DNA of 64,000 nucleotides from Paralvinella palmiformis. Taxonomy: Eukaryota > Annelida > Polychaeta > Terebellida > Alvinellidae. Shown piece by piece: positions 31,850 through 43,677 of this stretch. Each line of letters begins with the position of its first letter. The first letter of the stretch is position 1. Below the pieces are notes generated by a model. The model had not been told where the DNA came from, did not search any database, and was given only the letters and a program-made list of their open reading frames with translations. The stretch spans positions 449,001 through 513,000 of the forward strand of contig JAODUP010000145.1 of NCBI GenBank assembly GCA_025642065.1. The letters run 5' to 3'. The translations under genes and the position numbers were made by a program.

Positions 31850-33667
31850 GAAATCCATTTGTTATCAGCTTCTATAGGAACCGTATCCAGAATTCCGTCA
31901 CGTGACTACGTCGTTTTGTTCTGATTATATTTCGAACACAGAGCTATAGTTACTAGAATTTTCCAAACCATCCATCTAGATAGGAGTTTTCATTGTCGAT
32001 CGATGCATGTTTATATTTACAGCTTGTTAAGTTCTTCCGGTTGAGAGCGTATGCAAATTTTGGTTGAGAAGAAATCTCTCCCACATAAAACCTCGATTTG
32101 AAGTTAGGGCACATATCAAAACGTCAGCATTGATGGATAGATAAATTATTTCGATCGTTTATTGAGAGATTTGACGCGTGAAAGTGTATTTTCTCATCGT
32201 TTTCGCTGTTATTTTACATAATAACCCAAATAAAATTGCCGCTGGATAAGGCACAAATTTCTGTCTGTGTCTCTTTAATGAATAATAGCCAATTGTGTAA
32301 AAACAGCTTAGAGACAGTGCACCCTCAGAAAATACGTCTTAAATATGTAATGCTTAGAAGAGTAACCAAAAAATATCACAATAATAATCACGAAATATAC
32401 CTGATATCATAGATATAGGGAAATAATCCAAATTACTGGAGGGCCGTCATTACGGCTGCACCGGAAGCCAGATTCGAAGGCGGGAAGGAGAAAACTGAAA
32501 TACTCTGACGTCACATGAGCGCTCTCTAGACTGACGCGAGTTATATTTTCTCTTAAGCGTAAATATCTGAGCCATTTTGAATGAACTTCCTCTTGTAAGG
32601 TTCCTTCTGGCTCAATATGGTTGTATGTCATTCATGACGCAATTTTAACAAGATGATTTCGTTATGTTCTGGAATAATTCTTTGCTCACACTTGTTTACC
32701 TGCTTTTGTACGGGCTCTACAGACTTCAGGTCAACCGGATCCGTTCAAGTGACGTCAGCATTCAATTAATCAGCACTTTGAACTGGATTATTAAATATAT
32801 GGGTGATCGTTTACACATTTTGACATCATATATGTTATTTGTGAGTATAGCTGGCTTTATTAGAACTGAAAATTTGAGATGAAGGTGGACTATCCCTTTA
32901 AGCAACCGAAACATGCGACGTAGCAAGACACGCGAAGGATTTTATTGTTACAGCGGAAATATTACGAAACGTTTAGTAATCGGTGGATGACCGCGAATCT
33001 TATACACTTTTTCCACTTTAAACTGCACGCCAACAATCCGGTCGATTGCAGTTCGCGCGATATTTAAAGGGAATGAACTGCCGCACTCAATACTTCGTGT
33101 CCAATGTGGCAAATTAGCGATCTGTGTATTCTTTCATTTAGCAAGAATATCATCATCTGTGAAAGTCGATATTTATTGGATTATTCTTTGTGCCGTAATT
33201 AAACCAACGTCTTTGTTACGACAGCTTAAACACAACTGGGATCATCAAACTGTTTATTTTTTGAAACAACTAAGATTCCTAGTTTAACCTAGTTTCGTAC
33301 CAATGAACTGGAGACGTTATATTTTCTGAAACAATTAAGATTCCTATTTGAGCAAATTTTGTATGTATCTAGCAACAGCAAACACTATATACTCTGTTAC
33401 GTATATAGAGTGTTTAACATATGGAGCAATTATTACGTATGAAACAATTACCAGTCTATCCAAATTGATTTCAATACAACCGTAAATTTAGCATAAATAT
33501 TGCATTAATTAAAGATTTAAGTAATCCATTTCACGCTTTCAACACGTCAAGGCGTCCGCCAGATAGTGTCAACAAGCAAACCCACTAAAACACGTCATAT
33601 GGAAATGACACAAATCGATAAACGAGAGATGACTGCATGTAAAATGGAGTGTGTATTTGCAGATTAA

Positions 33668-33699
<32 letters not shown>

Positions 33700-34299
33700 C
33701 CATCTGTCTGTCTGTCTGTTAATGTTCCTAGATTGTTACATCGTAGATTCTAGAGTTTGCCATTTCCTATGGCATGATGCTATGCCAAACATTCACCCAG
33801 TTTGTCCTTGGATTGGATTTCGCGCAACGCCCATAAAGAAAACTCAACACGTCTTCCATTAGCCACGTACAGGTGTCAGTCGGCTAAATATCAAGGATAT
33901 ATCACACGGATGGAAACGAGAGATATCCCGGAACGGGAATGTAACTCGGGAAATCATCGCATTCCACAGACGGGAATATCTCTACTTACTTCTGTACATA
34001 TACACAAAATATAACACCATTACTGTTGGACCGCGAAACTACATATTTCGGGTAGGTCTATCCAACAATCGTGCTAATATACATACAGACACACTACAAC
34101 GTTGCTTCGGTTTAAAATGTTTAAACTGTATCATGACATTGCCTAGTTTGTTCCATCACAGAAAGACAACAACACTTGTTGATCCGAATGCGCAACAGCG
34201 TTGTTGCCTGTTGCTGTTGAAATGTTCAACCATCGATTATCCGGTCCGAGGTTGAGGCCGTTTTGAGGTGATCTTCCTCCTCGTCGTCGGCGAGATGGC
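31850..34299. other. Intergenic, no gene recognised
   Basis: It lies between the convergent esterase and GAREM-like genes. It contains a possible MITE end (AAGGTGGACTATCCCTTTAA at 32882), a short (CT)n(GT)n tract at 33668-33716, and reverse-strand open frames without splice or family support. Confidence 0.4.
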
Positions 34300-35130
34300 T
34301 CATTCTGCGGTTGGGTAGCCCCACTTTTTCGGCCTCCATCCTTTGATGAAGTCGCGCAGTTTCTTCCTCTCCAGAGCGTTCAGTTCCGGGAAGCCTTCGT
34401 CGATGAGGTTATCGGTGAGTTCGGCCAACTGTTTGCCGTCGATCTGCTCCTCGTAGAACCGAGTTACGACCAGCTCCTTCATCCCGATATATCGCAACGA
34501 GAGGCCGACCTCCTCAACGGTCAGCTGATCGACGTTCTCCGGCGGTACCCACGAACAGTCACTCGTTGACCGATAGGTGGCGCTGTCCCGCTCCTGCCGA
34601 TAGGGGTCGCTGACGGCGGAGCGCGGACTGAGCCATATGCCGGAGTCGATCGTCTGATAACCGCACTCCAGACGGCGTCTGGAGCCGGATCGAAGCCGCT
34701 GATCCGGGCGGACGAGCATCGACTCCGGAACCGACATCGATCGTCTGCTCGGGAAGGCGGTCGCCGGCGCGTTGTTGGCGCTCGAATGCGAGCCGAGGTC
34801 GGCTTTGTCGTCGAGCATCGAATCGCAGTCGAAGATCCTGTCGAGAAACGTCTCGACGTCCACCCCGCCCCCCAACGGATCCGCCTCGTCCGCTCTGACC
34901 TGCGGCACGTGGCCGCGCCTCGGTCGGGATCCGCCGACGTTCGTCGCCGGATGTCGACTCTGTCGCCTTCGCAACTCGTCGATTGAGTCGGCGAGGAAGG
35001 CGTCGAGTCGCTGTTGGTCGAACTTCGCCGGCCCGTACTCAGACTGCTCGGTGCCCTTCGCACAACTGGGCATCGTGCTGGAGGAGTTCGGCGCCAACAG
35101 CGTCACGCTCGATCTGTTTACGGAACCAGT
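34300..35130 (-). CDS. GAREM1: GAREM-like last exon with SAM domain
   Basis: Open from about 35170 to TGA at 34300. It encodes SSVTLLAPNSSSTMPSC.., a disordered Ser/Arg-rich stretch including GYQTIDSGIWLSPRS, and a C-terminal SAM domain (about 66 residues) ending GWRPKKWGYPTAE. The WRPK end at the C-terminus is as in vertebrate GAREM. The acceptor may be AAACAG at 35128 or further up; unresolved. ATAGGTGGCGCTGTC at 34573 inside it also resembles a CTCF site. Confidence 0.8.
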   Translation of the reverse strand, partial: TGSVNRSSVTLLAPNSSSTMPSCAKGTEQSEYGPAKFDQQRLDAFLADSIDELRRRQSRHPATNVGGSRPRRGHVPQVRADEADPLGGGVDVETFLDRIFDCDSMLDDKADLGSHSSANNAPATAFPSRRSMSVPESMLVRPDQRLRSGSRRRLECGYQTIDSGIWLSPRSAVSDPYRQERDSATYRSTSDCSWVPPENVDQLTVEEVGLSLRYIGMKELVVTRFYEEQIDGKQLAELTDNLIDEGFPELNALERKKLRDFIKGWRPKKWGYPTAE

Positions 35131-36694
35131 AGTCGACGATGAACGATGACGCCGCCCCCGCCGACGACGATGACGAAGACCACGTCGCTGTTGTTCTCGT
35201 CGGTACTGTTATTATGTCCCGGGTTCGAGTCAGAGTGGCAGATGTAGGGTACTCGTCGAAGCTAACGGCGCCAAATTTTGCTCGGATGACGAAATCTGAC
35301 CACTTTCGGTATCTCTCTTCCAACTGCTGACGTCAACCGGGAGTAGATAACCGTCCTCATCGTGTCTGTTAGCGGGGTCTCTTCTCAGGCCTACCTCATT
35401 TCTCGCCTCATCCAGGCAGTTGTCCGACTGACGTCCGGCGCGTGTCCCGATCGTTGGAGTAGGCGGAGGAGATGGACTCGGCGCAGAGTTGACCTCGACT
35501 GATCGGACATCGTCGTCGACGTCGGACGAGCCGACGTCGAGAGGGACGGAGATCGTTCGATCCGGAGCACCATCTGGATCTTTGCCGAGCGATTCTGACT
35601 CCGTTAGAGCGTTTCCGGAACGGAGATAGAAGGGTATCACTTCGTAATCGGAGTCCTCAGATATGTCCAGCTCCTGAAGATCTGTTGAGGACTTTCTGTG
35701 TTTATTCAGCCAAGTCTTAGCCCACGACCATCCTTTGGTCTTCTGTCTAACGCTCTGAGGCAGTAATGGGGTCGGTGGCAGCGATCTAGGTAAGGTACTG
35801 CGCGTCTTGCAAGGCCGTACCTGGCCCTAAATCGGCTTTATCTTCCTTTGGGTGGTGCCACGAGATCGCTTCCTCTACGCCCCTGATGTCTGCAGTCCAC
35901 TCTTCTTGGCTGCCGATCTTAGAAGGCGAGACAGGGTTGGTGTCTCCGAGCCGGGGCAACGTGGACCACGTCTTGCAGCGCGGAAGAATATCTGACTCGC
36001 AGTCGTCGGCGAACTCGACCAGTTGTCGGTCGGATCCGTCTCCTCCGCTCGGCGAAATAGTACCGCCAACTGCCAGCTGGTGCAGGCGGAACAAGCCCGT
36101 GCAGTCGGCCAACACGTCCGGCAGCTGGCCGCGAACAAGCTTCAGATCGACCGGAAGCTGGCGCCAGCGGACGACATCCGCCAGTCGATAGATGGCGTCC
36201 TCGTCGCTGACGTCCGTACGCCGTCCAATCTCGAATAGGACGCCCTCTGTGGAGTAAGGCAGCAGTAGTTGGCTGCCGTCGTCGTGGCATACCTTCATGT
36301 ACGAGTTGCTGTTACCGCTCCTGTTGATCTTGTTGTTATCGGGGTTATGTTTACGTCTGGCGCCACCGAAGCAGAAACATCCCCCATCGACGCTCTCCTC
36401 CGACAGCCATTCCGTCAGTACGCTTTTCGTCGTCAGAACCTGGCCGGCCGCTAGGTGGACGGGATCCAGTTTGTCGTCTCCTGCCGAACGCTTCGCGCAT
36501 CTGTCGAATACACACGGATAGGAAACAATGGCACGTCAGGTGACGAAACGGCGGGCATGGAAATAAACTAAAGTGTATCTGTGTAGACGAGTCGGGAGAA
36601 CAGCTGTAACATGGTCGAGGAAAAGGTAATTCGAACAGGAATAGAAGTGTGTTGTACTCGAACATAAATAGGATTCTCGAATAGAATGTGGTTC

Positions 36695-36726
<32 letters not shown>

Positions 36727-37033
36727 CTGTAGAATTCGAGTTCTTGCTCATAGCCACTTGGCTACTGTGAGCATTAGATGAGCAAACTGTTTTGAACGAA
36801 TTGGTAACAAGCGTTTTATATTTTTGCTATAAATTTTAACTTATTAATATCCTCGCGCTAGATAGACAGCAACTAGACATTTGCTCAGAAATTAGGTATG
36901 GATGACACTAAAGGTGTTACTTTTTTACGCCAATCGGGCAAGTTGCCCACAAATTGAAAAAGTGCAAAGAACTGCTTTTTTACTCCAAAAAAGGTCAAAG
37001 ATCAAAGAACTAAAACTTATAGCTGTAACAATG

Positions 37034-37094
<61 letters not shown>

Positions 37095-37264
37095 CAGATG
37101 GCTGTAATTATTCGACAAACCTGAAGGCTGTGATTGGATTATGTATCATAAACTCAGTAATCTGTCTGTTAGAAACATCTCTTATTGTCTTTAAACTGTG
37201 AAGCTCCACATCATTATTGATCAACAACTGAAACCAACCTGGAATTAAAAATTACATAGATATG

Positions 37265-37311
<47 letters not shown>

Positions 37312-37320
37312 AAAGAGAAA

Positions 37321-37366
<46 letters not shown>

Positions 37367-37399
37367 GCAGCTTCGACATTCTGAACGATCTAAGAACAG

Positions 37400-37430
<31 letters not shown>

Positions 37431-37445
37431 CCCGTGTGTGTGTGT

Positions 37446-37481
<36 letters not shown>

Positions 37482-38581
37482 TAATAAGGAGAAATTGGTA
37501 TGGATGTTCTATTCACAGTCAGCAAAAAAAACCCACTTAATCAACGTCAAGTATTACATCATTTATCAATATTTTTATATTTAAATCTTACACAAACTAA
37601 ATCCAGCCGAGTGATATAAGTTAATAGCTCCAACTGTAGCCATAGAAAAGACAGATGTGTAAAATAACAAAACAATGATCGCAAAAATAGATCTTTTAGA
37701 AATATTTAAAGGAACAATGATAACATATTGACTTACGTAAACATTACTCAAGCTGTCTTAAACAGAGTCTCGTCTCCTGATATATCTTCGGTGTCCCATT
37801 TAAACCACATAAACAATATACATACATATCAAATATAAAATCATATCGGATATTTCTAACTATAACATTCACAACTTTTTACCATAATGATGTGAGGGTC
37901 GAACTTTTACGTGATTGGATAACTTTGTTTCCGATAATTATTCTTTTTAAAGCCTAGCTCGACAATTAAAATAACTCACACTTCTCAATGTTATTGCTGT
38001 TGTTGTTATTATTGTTGTTATTGTAGATTTTTTGTGTGTGGATATAGTAAGACAAAAATACAGAAGAGTTATTAATTACTTGGCAACATTTTATTTGTTG
38101 CCAATGACTCATGTTCAAATACCTGACAATAATCGACAAAAAATTTGACAAAATTGAACTTACTTCACAAACATTTCCCCCTAACGACTGTTTAGTATGA
38201 AATATAAATATTAGCCGTATTGTTATATCGTTCAGTTTTAAATTATTATTATTATTATTATTGTTTACGCCAAAATCAAGGTTCTTAATTTTTTTCTTGT
38301 TGACGGTTTTATGTGAATTGGTAAACGGATCTGTGTAGGTATTTAGTTACACAGTATAACACGTGGTAGTTACACGGTACAACATGTGGTAGCGGATAAG
38401 TACTATTTCTGTTAATGCCAATAGCTCCCATTTCTTTGGAAGAGATGAGGTTTGTGTACTAAAAGTTTGATCGAAATTAAGTTTTCATTCGCTTCACGAA
38501 GATAGTTACTCGGCGTCAGCCTAAAATAGAATAAAGAATTTAAAAAGAAATCTATTAGTTTTGTAGGAATTTAGGCGTGTA

Positions 38582-38616
<35 letters not shown>

Positions 38617-39240
38617 AATTCAATGAGTAACTCAGCGAATTAGTGAGTAGATGGATAGGTTAATGAGTAGGTCAGATGATCAGATGATTAGACAGGTAGT
38701 CAGGCAAGTACGCAACAGGTAAGTCAGTTAATTAGTTAACCACGATTATTATTATTATTAGTATTATGAATATGATATAGATTTAATATAACACCAAAAG
38801 CCAATAGTCAGTCGGTCGGTCGGGCGGTCAGTCAGTCAGTCAGTTGTCAGTCGATTAGTCAGTTGGTCAGTCAGTCAGTCAGTCAGTCAGTCAGTCAGCC
38901 AGCCAGCCAACCAGCCAGTCAGTCAGTCAATCAGCCAGTCGATCAGTCAGTCAGTCGATTAGTCAGTTGGTCAGTCAGTAGGTCAGTCAATCAGCCATTC
39001 AGCCAGACAGTCAGTCAGTCAATCAGTCAGTCGATTAGTGGCATAAAATGGAAGTAGTAACTTACCAGAATAAGTTAGCGGTATAACTAATTTAGGTCCA
39101 ACTTCCTTGATCTTGGCTCGTTCAGCATCCAGACGAATCATTGAAGCGTGAACTTTATAATTATTTCTCTTCATGCTGACTAACAACCAACCGAGATCCG
39201 GATTAGACTGGATTAGCTCATATCCCGAAAGCTCTCCGGA
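34300..39240 (-). CDS. GAREM1: GAREM-like adaptor (CABIT + SAM), 5' exon not found
   Basis: GAREM proteins are cytosolic GRB2-binding adaptors of EGF-receptor/MAPK signalling. Exons identified: 39240-39066 (GELSGYELIQSNPD..VGPKLVIPLTYSG), 37238-37121 (WFQLLINNDVELHS..), 36500 to about 35821-35873 (second half of the CABIT domain: VHLAAGQVLTTKS, MKVCHDDGSQLLLPYSTEG, GLFRLHQLAVGG), a Pro/Ser-rich part from about 35833 to 35338 (TLPRSLPPTPLLPQS, SDYEVIPF), and a last exon ending at 34300 with a SAM domain (VDQLTVEEVGLSLRYIGM..LRDFIKGWRPK). The first three join in phase (TCT G|GT TGG; TTC AG|A TGC). Between the CABIT and linker parts, and between linker and SAM parts, the frame changes without a clearly good intron. 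The N-terminal exon is missing. GAREM1 versus GAREM2 cannot be separated, as invertebrates usually have one gene. Confidence 0.85.
35821..36500 (-). CDS. GAREM1: GAREM-like CABIT C-terminal half
   Basis: Acceptor TTCGACAG at 36501. The open frame runs to 35786, with a CCAG|GTACGG donor at 35821 or a weaker GGC|GTAGAG at about 35873. It encodes CAKRSAGDDKLDPVHLAAG, WLSEESVDGGCFCFGG, the insert NPDNNKINRSGNSN, and the CABIT second half. After the domain it has CKTWSTLPRLGDTNPVSP, echoed by CKTRSTLPRSLPPTPLLP at the start of the next open frame. GC-rich coding like the esterase. Confidence 0.8.
36690..36720. repeat. (GA)n microsatellite
   Basis: Pure AG repeats in the GAREM-like intron. Frames through it are artefacts. 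Confidence 0.95.
37038..37480. repeat. Cluster of (AT)n and (GT)n tracts around a GAREM-like exon
   Basis: AT tracts at 37038-37091, 37270-37310 and 37322-37363 and a GT/GC tract at 37400-37478 surround the 118-nt CABIT exon (37121-37238). Confidence 0.95.
37121..37238 (-). CDS. GAREM1: GAREM-like CABIT exon 2 of those found
   Basis: 118-nt exon, acceptor AATTCCAG, donor TTCAG|GTTTGT. It encodes G-WFQLLINNDVELHSLKTI and then TEFMIHNPITAF, the GxF..L strand and helix of the CABIT core. Long AT tracts lie within 30-50 bp on both sides. Confidence 0.85.
38812..39045 (+). repeat. (CAGT)n imperfect tetranucleotide repeat
   Basis: About 230 bp of CAGT with CAGC, CGAT, TGGT and CAAT variants. It yields artefactual Ser/Val/Gln frames. 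It ends 20 bp before the donor of the exon at 39066, inside that intron. Confidence 0.9.
39066..39240 (-). CDS. GAREM1: GAREM-like CABIT exon 1 of those found
   Basis: 175-nt exon, acceptor CAATAG, donor CTG|GTAAGT. It encodes SGELSGYELIQSNPDLGW.. to VGPKLVIPLTYSG, matching the first CABIT strands; the family pattern is GE..G...NDYL.. followed by IGPK.EIP..YAG. It starts in phase 0, so the missing first exon must end at a codon boundary. Confidence 0.85.
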
Positions 39241-39297
39241 CTATTGGTGCTAGTTATATTAGCATTCTATGATTTGATCATCCTTGTAGTCATCATT

Positions 39298-39330
<33 letters not shown>

Positions 39331-39816
39331 GTTAAAGAGAGCACCGAAAATTCAATGTGCGGATCGAAATATGCGACAAGTTTGCGTGACCCTATTGGCT
39401 GCTGTCGATCCGGATCGCATTACTGACTGGTTGTAGATCCAGATGTGAATAGGCTCCTTCCCGGCTGCGCTGGCAGATTTAGTTCCGAACTGATTGCATA
39501 TTTCAGTTTCCGGATTGCCGTCGACTGTGCACAGATTACGTGCTCAGTGAACTGTGCTCGCCCGTAGATCCAGATGATCCAGGGCGGTTATCTTTCGGGA
39601 TGGCGGCTTGTCGGCCTAGATTCGGCCGAGGCTCTCTATCCAGACGAAGTCTCCGACAAACATAGATCAATCCATACATAACTTATTTCCCTCTGCTCTA
39701 CCTCAACATCTGAACCCAAGCCAAAATGGGCCACAAAACATTTAAGTGTACTATATATTAAGTATCCTTTGTAACCTGCGTGTGTGCGTGTGTGTGTGTC
39801 TTCGTGAATATGTTCG

Positions 39817-39853
<37 letters not shown>

Positions 39854-40048
39854 TTCTATTTAGACTATCTTTACACTTATTACACATACTCTCACACACA
39901 CACATAGTGGCTAGGCTTTGATGTATCACTCGTACTAATCTTCACGTGAACATATCAACTGAATGGCCAAAGAAATATCGTTTTATTTTGCTCATATTCC
40001 ATAGTATAAGCACATATGCTGACATACATATGTTTTTGCTGTCCTGTA

Positions 40049-40086
<38 letters not shown>

Positions 40087-41361
40087 TTATCAGCTATAAC
40101 CAAATAGTGCATTCTGACCCCGTACGTGGCCGTCTACACCACATACACCGACATACAACAGCCCCCCCCCCTCTCAACCAAAAAACAAATGTTCATCAGG
40201 TAACAGGTTGACGTATCAGTGAATAGCAGGTGTGTGAAGGGCTACTGTTATTGAATACTGAAGCCAGCTGTAACTTATTAGGCTTTAATTGTTTTCACTT
40301 CATCAACTGTCGTTCTTGTTGTTATTGGTGTCATGTTATATCTTATTATTACGCTCGTTGTTTTAGCATTCAGAACAACCGATATATTTTATGTTAGATC
40401 AGTTTGCAAATGTGTGTGTGTGTGCGTGCGTGTGTTGATCATAAACCAGGGATATATTAAATATTTTATATTGCTCTGTTCGTTTCCTTTGCTACCCAGT
40501 TATTTATGTTGTAATTTAAGGAGTTTGCAGTTAATTCAGTATTTTGTTGTATTTGTTTCTTGTCTTTGTAGGAGTGAAGGAAAGGGCACTGGCACAAACA
40601 ATTACTAATCATGAATACAACATGGTGAAAATTAATCAGCTGATTCAGTTGTGACGTTTCTTACGAGGGAATGGTAATATATTAGACGTCACGGCATGAA
40701 AGTTGCTTTCCCAGCTTCTGCCTCCCCCCCCCAAACAGTATTATTATTTAATTCTTGACTTTTATTTGACATTGATCTTAAAATTGGTTAATGATAAAGA
40801 AGAACTGATGCATGAGAGAACCTTCAACTGATCTTCAAGCTTTGTTTATTATGAATTATTGCGCTCACATTCTCTAACTGACAAATAAGTTACATCTAGG
40901 AGATTCATCAGGTTATCATTTTCCGTTTGGATTAAACAGCAATTCGGCTAACATCGTTCGGCTGTCAAAAGTGCATGCGCGCTTTTGTTAGTAATTTCAA
41001 GAAACACTTCTCAACACTGCGACGTAAAAAATGTCATTTGCTTATTCACAATGTGTGCATGCGTGCGTGTGTGACTTGTTGACATCATCGTCTTTGTTAT
41101 CCAACCAAAAAAGTTATACTAATCGTATTCGACCATAATTGTCAGCATAAGTGTGGATGTTTGTGTGCGCATGCATGAAAGTAGGTGTGCTGGTTGTGTT
41201 AATATAAACACCCACAGGTAGCTAAGGCTGGTGTGGTTTAGTAGTCACATTAATGACAACTGTATTATTGTTAGTATTATTATATATAGCTAAAGCAATC
41301 GTGAGTCTAGCCTCATTCCAGAACAGCTTCATGCAGGCATTTCCCCCGATCATAAAGTGGC
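39241..41361. other. Between the two CABIT genes
   Basis: It contains (ATC)n at 39290-39327, (AT)n at 39822-39850 and 40050-40082, and short GT tracts. The words GTAGATCCAGATG recur at 39432 and 39563, suggesting an old repeat. The missing first exon of the GAREM-like gene should lie here or further upstream; I could not identify it. Confidence 0.4.
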
Positions 41362-43030
41362 TCAACACTCGGCCTCTCGCTCGACCAAAATATGATCAAA
41401 CTCTCTCCGAAGTAGCTCTTCCGGATCGTTTATCTTTATTCCCTTGATCTCACTGGTCAAGGTGTCCCTCGTGCGGTCGACGGAAAATTTGTCTCCAGAT
41501 GAGAACATGGGATCTTTGAAACAGAGCGTCCATGAATCGGCCACTTGGCCAATGGATTCCTCCAGTGGCGGGAAGATGTTCAGGATGTCGAAATGCTTCA
41601 TGTCACGTGCATTGGCCATATGACCGATCCGTTTGTCCTGATTGAATGACATACCAATTGAGTCTCGGTTGAAGCCGATGTCTGCCCCTCCGGCGGGGGC
41701 AGATGCACACAAGGGGTACCTAGTCATAATCTGCTTCATCCCTATTAAGTAGGGATAAATATGGTCACTTGCATGAGCTAGCAACTTGTTGAAGGAGCTG
41801 TTGTTGGACAGAAAGTCCAGGTTCTCTAGTCGTTCTATCCTCGCTTCGCAATCTGCCGGCAGCTCCATAATGATGCAGCTTCCGTGTTTCAGATTGCGAG
41901 TGACTATGGTGTCCGGTTTTTTTACGTCGATCAGCCTCAACAGTCCGCTGAACTGGGGGAAGTCAGCCGGGGGCCATCCGAACACCAACCGGACCATGAG
42001 AGGAAATCCGAACTGGATCAGGTCATAAACGTAATAGACGTAGTCGGTTTTCGTTGTCGCGTTTCCGACGTTTGAATCCCAGATGGCATAGAACTCGCCC
42101 GGATGACCCAGTGGCAGGTAGATGTGTTTCTCTTCGCGATCGATGCACTCCAGAAACTTGGTCACCAACTCTTTCGGCTTCTTGCTCATCGTACTGGTCA
42201 CCGATGACGACTTCCACCTCTTGGTGACGACCTGTCCCATCCGGAGGATGTCGCCGGGATAGATCTTCATCTCGGATCCCAGCTGCAGATCGTTGTCATT
42301 GTTGTTACCCGCCGACAGATGACCGATGACCATCGTTCTAACCAAGAACTGCTTGCAGTTCATCGGCACAATGTCGGCGATGCTCTTTTTGCAGGATTGA
42401 TTTGGCATTATTTCGAACCAGCCTGAAATGGGGAAAGAGACAGGCGTCATCACCGGGTCTGAACGTTATGACACATCAGCCAAGACCGGGAGGGAAGATG
42501 GCGTACATCATAGTGTTCCTAAATACGGTGACCGCAGTTTCGGTCCTACTTAGTTAGATAAAATCAGTTGGATCGGCTGGCTAATCCCTCTCTCTGTCCC
42601 CCCCCCGGAAAAATTGTGTCCCGATTAAAACAAAAGAAACTGGAGAACGATAAAATATAGATTTCATCATCGTATAAATGACTAATAAACACTAACTTTT
42701 GTCAACATCACGTTTGTCACACTAACCGGGGTAGTCTTTAGGAATTTCCAGTATCGGTCCTTTCTGTTTGTATTTCTTCAGGATTTCATTCCAGGCAAGA
42801 TTTTCCGCGTACACTTTCGTTCTCCGTCTCCTGGAGAAGGCCAGAAATGGGTGTAGAGTATCGGCCGGACTCAGATCCAGGTCGGAGCCGTGCGATATCC
42901 GGATCGGTTGCGCCAGGTGGAAATCGGAAAGGAATTCCAGCGGCGTCTTCTTCTCCTGGATCCACTGCGATCCGGCCACGATCTCGGAGATGGCCTCGTC
43001 GATCTCCCTCTCGGATCCGGTGTAGTTCAT
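41362..43030 (-). CDS. CABIT-domain protein without SAM domain (2 exons)
   Basis: Exons 43030-42727 and 42422-41362 join in phase (CCC G|GC TGG) to 1365 nt, 454 residues plus stop. A complete CABIT domain fills about residues 30-270: LSDFHLAQPIRISHG, PILEIPKDYPGWFEIMP, KQFLVRTMVIGHL, SEMKIYPGDILRMGQVV, KHIYLPLGHPGEFYAI, GLLRLIDVKKPD. The remaining 180 residues have no recognised domain, and no SAM domain or polyproline motif is visible. CABIT is the cysteine-containing all-beta module of THEMIS and GAREM, both signalling adaptors. It lies just upstream of, and on the same strand as, the GAREM-like gene, suggesting tandem duplication with divergence. The start at 43030 follows an in-frame stop at 43083 but also a TTGCCTAG acceptor-like site, so a further 5' exon is possible. 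Confidence 0.85.
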
Positions 43031-43646
43031 CTCCGGAGATTCGATGACCCGGTTGTCGCCTGTCCGAGGCGGTACGTACTAGGCAACGAAGTGAACACCG
43101 GATCTGGCGTGCTTCGTGACGTGATACTCTGGTAAACTCTGGAGAGAGGGGGGGGGGGGTTGGGGGTAGAAATAAAAATGTAGTAAAAACAGTAATAGCG
43201 TACGACTCAGTATTCGGTGTACTCACGATGTTTTTTTTTTTTTTGTCTAAAACATCAGATGATCATCCAAATATTCTAATTATATTATGTCGTCCACGTA
43301 TCTACCCACCTCGATCAAACCTATATATACCTATTGCGTGCGACCCATATAGCCTCCCGTATAAGAGAGCCGAAACTCGTACGCGACGGCGTTAACAACA
43401 GACATTTAGATAGAGAGGGCTGCTGTAGGCTTTTTGGGGGACATTTTCTTTTGTTCACTTGCGACTACTCGGTCACGCATGACCGGCGAACCTTGAAAGT
43501 ATGTTACCGCTTTTCATTTCATTTTTTGTCTACGCTGCTAATACAATATAATAGTGTTGCGACGACACGGCATATGGGGGGAGGAGTGGCTGTGGAAAAC
43601 AGAAAACAGGAAATATTTATGAATATATATATATATATATATATAA

Positions 43647-43677
<31 letters not shown>

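Noticed and set aside
34521..36290. Arg/Ser-rich alternative frames across the GAREM-like exons
   Set aside because: They overlap the convincing CABIT, linker and SAM frames and reflect high GC at third positions.
39400..39660. Region with repeated GATCCAGATG words as the missing GAREM first exon
   Set aside because: Minus-strand translation has stops in all frames, no start with a phase-0 donor, and the words look like an old repeat.
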